From Lachnospiraceae bacterium (GTDB lineage: Bacteria; Bacillota; Clostridia; Lachnospirales; Lachnospiraceae), in contig JAIKXN010000239.1 in assembly GCA_024684055.1 (NCBI GenBank), positions 96,325-160,324 on the forward strand: a stretch of DNA of 64,000 nt, written 5' to 3'. The position numbers and the translations under genes were made by a program. Positions 60,219-64,000 of this stretch are shown here, in pieces; position 1 is the first letter of the stretch; each line of letters starts with the position of its first letter. Below the pieces are notes generated by a model that saw only the letters and a list, made by a program, of their open reading frames with translations, was not told the DNA's origin and did no database searches.

Positions 60219-62273
60219 ATGGCAAAAGCAGTTTATATTGCCGAAAAGCCTTCGGTAGCGAAGGAATTCGCAAAGGCTTTAAAAGAAAATTTTAAAAGTT
60301 CTGACGGTTATCTCGAAAGCGATAATTCCATAGTAACATGGTGTGTCGGACATCTTGTTAATATGAGTTATCCCGAAGAATATGACGAAAATCTGAAAAA
60401 ATGGTCATTCGACACAATTCCTTTTATTCCCGAAAAATATAAATATCAGGTTATTCCGAATGTTTCAAAACAATTTAAGATCGTAAAAGGCCTTCTAACA
60501 AGAGATGATGTGGACCGGATATATGTCTGCACCGACTCGGGAAGAGAAGGTGAATATATTTATCGCCTGGTTGAACAGCAGGCAGGTGTCAAAGGAAAAG
60601 ACAGACGCCGTGTCTGGATCGATTCCCAGACTGAAGAAGAGATTTTAAGAGGAATTCGCGAAGCGAAAGATTTAAGCGAATATGACAATCTTTCCGATGC
60701 TGCATATCTTCGCGCAAAAGAAGATTACCTTATGGGAATCAATTTTTCACGTGCTCTGACACTTAAATACGGTTACGGAATGAAAACCTTTTTAAAGGCA
60801 GACAGATGTGTTATCAGTGTCGGCCGTGTCATGACATGCGTTCTCGGAATGGTTGTCAGCCGAGAAAGGGAGATAAGGGATTTTGTAAAAACTCCTTTCT
60901 ACAGGGTTCTTGCTTCTCTTGATTTTAACGGAACTTTCTATGACGGCGAATTCAGAGCGGTCGAAGGCTCAAAGTATTTTGAATCGCCCTTGCTTTACAA
61001 GGAAAACGGTTTCAAAAAAGAAGAGGATGCGCTTAAACTCGTTGAGGAAGTGAAGGCGGGTGAAGGAAACGAATTTACTGTCTTTTCTATCGAAAAGAAA
61101 AAAGAAAAGCGCAATCCACCGATGCTTTACAACCTTGCCGATCTTCAGAATGACTGTTCAAAGTATTTTAAGATCGATCCTTCCAAAACTTTGAATTACA
61201 TTCAGGAATTATACGAAAAGAAACTTGTTACTTACCCGAGAACCGATGCAAGGGTTTTATCGAGTGCCGTTGCAAAAGAAATCCATAAGAATTTAAACGG
61301 TCTTAAAATCCATCCTTTATATGCTGATATAATTAAAGGCATTTTTGAATCGGGCACAGATAAAAAAATCGGTTCTACGAAATACACAAACGATAAGCTT
61401 ATTACGGACCACTATGCGATCATTCCCACAGGACAGGGATTCGAAAACCTGAAAAGCGTGGATGAAACATGTCTTCATATTTACGAAGTTATCTGCAGGA
61501 GATTCCTTGGCATTTTTCTGCCTCCGGCTGTTTATGAAAAGGACTCGCTTGTTGTGGAAAGAAACGGCGAGAAATTCTTTTCTTCATTCAAGGTTTTAAA
61601 AGAAGAAGGATTCCTAGGCGCAACAAAGTTTTCTTTTATTAAGAAGAAAGATAAAGACGCAGATGCCGATAATGACGAAGATGAGGAGAAAAGCAAAAAC
61701 GGCTCCGATTCGAAAGATGACGCCGAAGATGTTAAATGTTCCGAAGAAACACTTCAGTTTCTGGCAAAACTCAAAAAGGGCGATAAGCTTCCGTACAGTG
61801 AGATAAACATAAAAGAAGGCGAAACTTCACCGCCCAACAGATATAATTCAGGTACGCTTATCCGTGCTATGGAAAGTGCGGGACAGCAGATAGAAGATGA
61901 GGAATTAAGAGCCCAGCTTAAAGGCTCGGGAATCGGTACGTCTGCTACGAGAGCGGGAATCCTTGAAAAGCTCGTTAAAAACGGCTATCTGAAACTTAAT
62001 AAGAAAACGCAGATCGTCACACCGACTCTGCTTGGTGAAATGATCACCGATGCAGTTCATCTTTCGATCCCTTCGCTTTTGCATCCCAAACTTACCGCAA
62101 GTTGGGAAAAAGGACTTACCATGGTTGCAAACGGAGAAGTCAAAGAGAAAGATTACATGGAAAAACTAACAAAATACGTATCCGATTTTACAAATGACGT
62201 TAAGAAAAATGATTATAATTCAAAGCTTAACTCGAGATACAGACATATTTCGCAGTTTTACAAGCAAAAATAG
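60219..62273 (+). CDS. topB: DNA topoisomerase III (type IA)
   Basis: AEKPSVAKEFAKAL, CTDSGREGEYIYRLV, LVTYPRTDARVL, GIGTSATRAGILEKL. Confidence 0.95.
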   Translation: MAKAVYIAEKPSVAKEFAKALKENFKSSDGYLESDNSIVTWCVGHLVNMSYPEEYDENLKKWSFDTIPFIPEKYKYQVIPNVSKQFKIVKGLLTRDDVDRIYVCTDSGREGEYIYRLVEQQAGVKGKDRRRVWIDSQTEEEILRGIREAKDLSEYDNLSDAAYLRAKEDYLMGINFSRALTLKYGYGMKTFLKADRCVISVGRVMTCVLGMVVSREREIRDFVKTPFYRVLASLDFNGTFYDGEFRAVEGSKYFESPLLYKENGFKKEEDALKLVEEVKAGEGNEFTVFSIEKKKEKRNPPMLYNLADLQNDCSKYFKIDPSKTLNYIQELYEKKLVTYPRTDARVLSSAVAKEIHKNLNGLKIHPLYADIIKGIFESGTDKKIGSTKYTNDKLITDHYAIIPTGQGFENLKSVDETCLHIYEVICRRFLGIFLPPAVYEKDSLVVERNGEKFFSSFKVLKEEGFLGATKFSFIKKKDKDADADNDEDEEKSKNGSDSKDDAEDVKCSEETLQFLAKLKKGDKLPYSEINIKEGETSPPNRYNSGTLIRAMESAGQQIEDEELRAQLKGSGIGTSATRAGILEKLVKNGYLKLNKKTQIVTPTLLGEMITDAVHLSIPSLLHPKLTASWEKGLTMVANGEVKEKDYMEKLTKYVSDFTNDVKKNDYNSKLNSRYRHISQFYKQK

Positions 62274-62411
62274 AACGGATACAAAATTCACCTGTTTATC
62301 GATTTGCTGTAATTTTTTGTTTTAAATATAAAAAAATGATGATATAATAAATTGCTGTGTTAATTTATTAACATATTTACAAAATCCGGAAACGGTATTA
62401 CGGAGTCTAAA

Positions 62412-63083
62412 ATGAAAAAAGTAAAAATCTGTGATTTATACGATTTAAATGAAACAAGGGCCAAAAGCCTTTTGGAAAGCAAAACATATCCGTGGGAAGT
62501 TCTTCCCCTGATCAAAGATTTCATTCTGGAAATCGGAAAGACTCTCGATGAAAACGAATTTGAGAAAAAAGGCGAAGACATCTGGATTCATAAGACTGCA
62601 AAGATTTATCCCAATGCAAATATATACGGACCCTGCATTATTGATGCCGAGACGGAAGTTCGTCCCGGAGCATTCATAAGAGGCAATGCGCTTGTCGGTA
62701 AGAAATGTGTGGTAGGAAACTCGACAGAACTTAAAAACGTTATTCTTTTTAACAATGTTCAGGTTCCTCATTACAATTATGTTGGCGATTCCGTACTTGG
62801 TTTTAAATCTCACATGGGTGCTGGCTCGATCACATCCAATGTTAAATCCGACAAAACTCTCGTTGTTGTCAAAGGCGATGAAAATTACGAGACAGGTCTT
62901 AAGAAATTCGGAGCAATGCTCGGTGACAGAGTAGAAGTGGGTTGCAACAGCGTTCTTAATCCCGGAACGGTCATAGGCAGGGATTCAAACGTTTATCCTA
63001 CAAGCTGTGTAAGAGGAGTTATTCCCGAAAAGTCCATTTACAAAGACAAAGACAACATAGTTTCCAAGATTTCGGATATTTAA
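62412..63083 (+). CDS. Left-handed beta-helix (hexapeptide) transferase, GlmU-C-like
   Basis: IWIHKTAKIYPNANIYGPCIIDAETEVRPGAFIRGNALVGKKCVVGNSTELKN...GDRVEVGCNSVLNPGTVIG; no pyrophosphorylase domain. Confidence 0.85.
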   Translation: MKKVKICDLYDLNETRAKSLLESKTYPWEVLPLIKDFILEIGKTLDENEFEKKGEDIWIHKTAKIYPNANIYGPCIIDAETEVRPGAFIRGNALVGKKCVVGNSTELKNVILFNNVQVPHYNYVGDSVLGFKSHMGAGSITSNVKSDKTLVVVKGDENYETGLKKFGAMLGDRVEVGCNSVLNPGTVIGRDSNVYPTSCVRGVIPEKSIYKDKDNIVSKISDI

Positions 63084-63163
63084 AATGATAATAAACTCGA
63101 TATATACTATTTGGTTCAAATGGCGAGTTATTATATATTTAATTCTTGAAAGGAGATTTTCAC

Positions 63164-63856
63164 ATGATTTATTCAAAAGAAGTTGAAGAAATGTGTACCG
63201 TTGCTCAGGGCGTGAATCACGGTTGTGCTCCCATTCCCGAAGAAGCAAAATGGGTAAAAGCCAAAGAAGTTAAAGACATCTCCGGCTTAACACATGGTAT
63301 CGGCTGGTGTGCTCCTCAGCAGGGCGCATGTAAACTTACACTTAACGTTAAGGAAGGTATCATCCAGGAAGCATTGGTTGAGACGATCGGTTGCTCAGGT
63401 ATGACTCATTCAGCAGCTATGGCAGCTGAAATTCTTCCCGGAAGAACAGTTCTTGAAGCTTTAAATACAGACCTTGTTTGTGATGCTATCAACACAGCTA
63501 TGAGAGAACTTTTCCTTCAGATTGTTTACGGAAGATCGCAGTCCGCTTTTTCAGAAGACGGTCTTCCTATCGGTGCAGGTCTTGAAGACCTTGGTAAGGG
63601 ACTTCGTTCTCAGGTTGGTACAATGTACGGTACTCTTAAAAAAGGTCCCCGTTACCTTGAAATGGCTGAAGGCTATGTAACAGGTATCGCACTTGATGCT
63701 GACGATCAGATTATCGGTTACAAGTTTGTTAACTTCGGTAAGATGACAGACTTTATGAAAAAAGGCGACGATGCAGCTACAGCATATGAAAAAGCAAGCG
63801 GTCAGTACGGACGTGTTGCAGATGCTGTTAAGATCATCGACCCCAGAAAAGAATAA
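63164..63856 (+). CDS. NifU-like iron-sulfur scaffold-type protein
   Basis: MIYSKEVEEMCTVAQGVNHGCAPIPEEAKW...GIGWCAPQQGACKLTLNV...TIGCSGMTHSAAMAAEIL. Confidence 0.8.
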   Translation: MIYSKEVEEMCTVAQGVNHGCAPIPEEAKWVKAKEVKDISGLTHGIGWCAPQQGACKLTLNVKEGIIQEALVETIGCSGMTHSAAMAAEILPGRTVLEALNTDLVCDAINTAMRELFLQIVYGRSQSAFSEDGLPIGAGLEDLGKGLRSQVGTMYGTLKKGPRYLEMAEGYVTGIALDADDQIIGYKFVNFGKMTDFMKKGDDAATAYEKASGQYGRVADAVKIIDPRKE

Positions 63857-63874
63857 TTTAAGGAGGAAAAAGAA

Positions 63875-64000
63875 ATGGCTTTATTTGAATCATATGAAAG
63901 ACGTATCCCTCAGATCGAAAAAGTTCTTGCAAGCTATGGAATTTCTTCCCTTGAAGAAGCTGAAAAGATCACAAAAGATGCAGGTCTTGATGTTTACCAC
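63875..64000 (+). CDS. Start of GGGtGRT-family protein (truncated by window end)
   Basis: aggagg RBS then MALFESYERRIPQIEKVLASYGISSLEEAEKITKDAGLDVYH, in frame to the window end; assignment from recalled family N-terminus. Confidence 0.7.
   Translation, partial: MALFESYERRIPQIEKVLASYGISSLEEAEKITKDAGLDVYH

Overview
This 64 kb window reads as a contiguous housekeeping segment of a low-to-mid GC Firmicutes chromosome, probably Lachnospiraceae-like judging from gene content and protein style. I saw no phage, transposon, CRISPR or rRNA. Recognisable blocks: recA-recX-rny; an aminotransferase; a Xer recombinase; a PHP phosphatase; gltX plus a UvrD-like helicase; pta; rpmF (inverted); plsX-acpP-rnc-smc-ftsY-ylxM-ffh-rpsP-khpA-rplS-lepB-rbgA-lepB2-rnhB; a FliK-like/FlhB-C-like pair; yraN; PilZ; an EF-G paralogue; leuS; a class B sortase with a large BspA/InlB-repeat TPKTG protein and a second BspA-like protein; a Re-citrate-synthase-like enzyme with icd; an ABC-F protein; DUF1015; a GlgB-like protein; mscS; tRNA-Thr(CGT); argH; asd; a DUF234-type ATPase; topB; a left-handed beta-helix transferase; and a NifU-like scaffold next to the start of a GGGtGRT-family gene. 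The strongest candidates for new biology are: (1) a Cys-rich acidic-tailed membrane protein beside a PFL-activase-like radical SAM enzyme with no glycyl-radical enzyme nearby (1.4-2.9 kb); (2) a GlgB-family protein that seems to have lost all GH13 catalytic residues (52.9-55.2 kb); (3) an ATPase/DUF234 protein with both the Walker A lysine and the nuclease-like residues replaced (58.8-60.2 kb); (4) the sortase B/BspA surface locus; (5) absence of rimM-trmD from its usual place, replaced by a small antisense gene. All calls come from reading the sequence and supplied translations; no database search was run.
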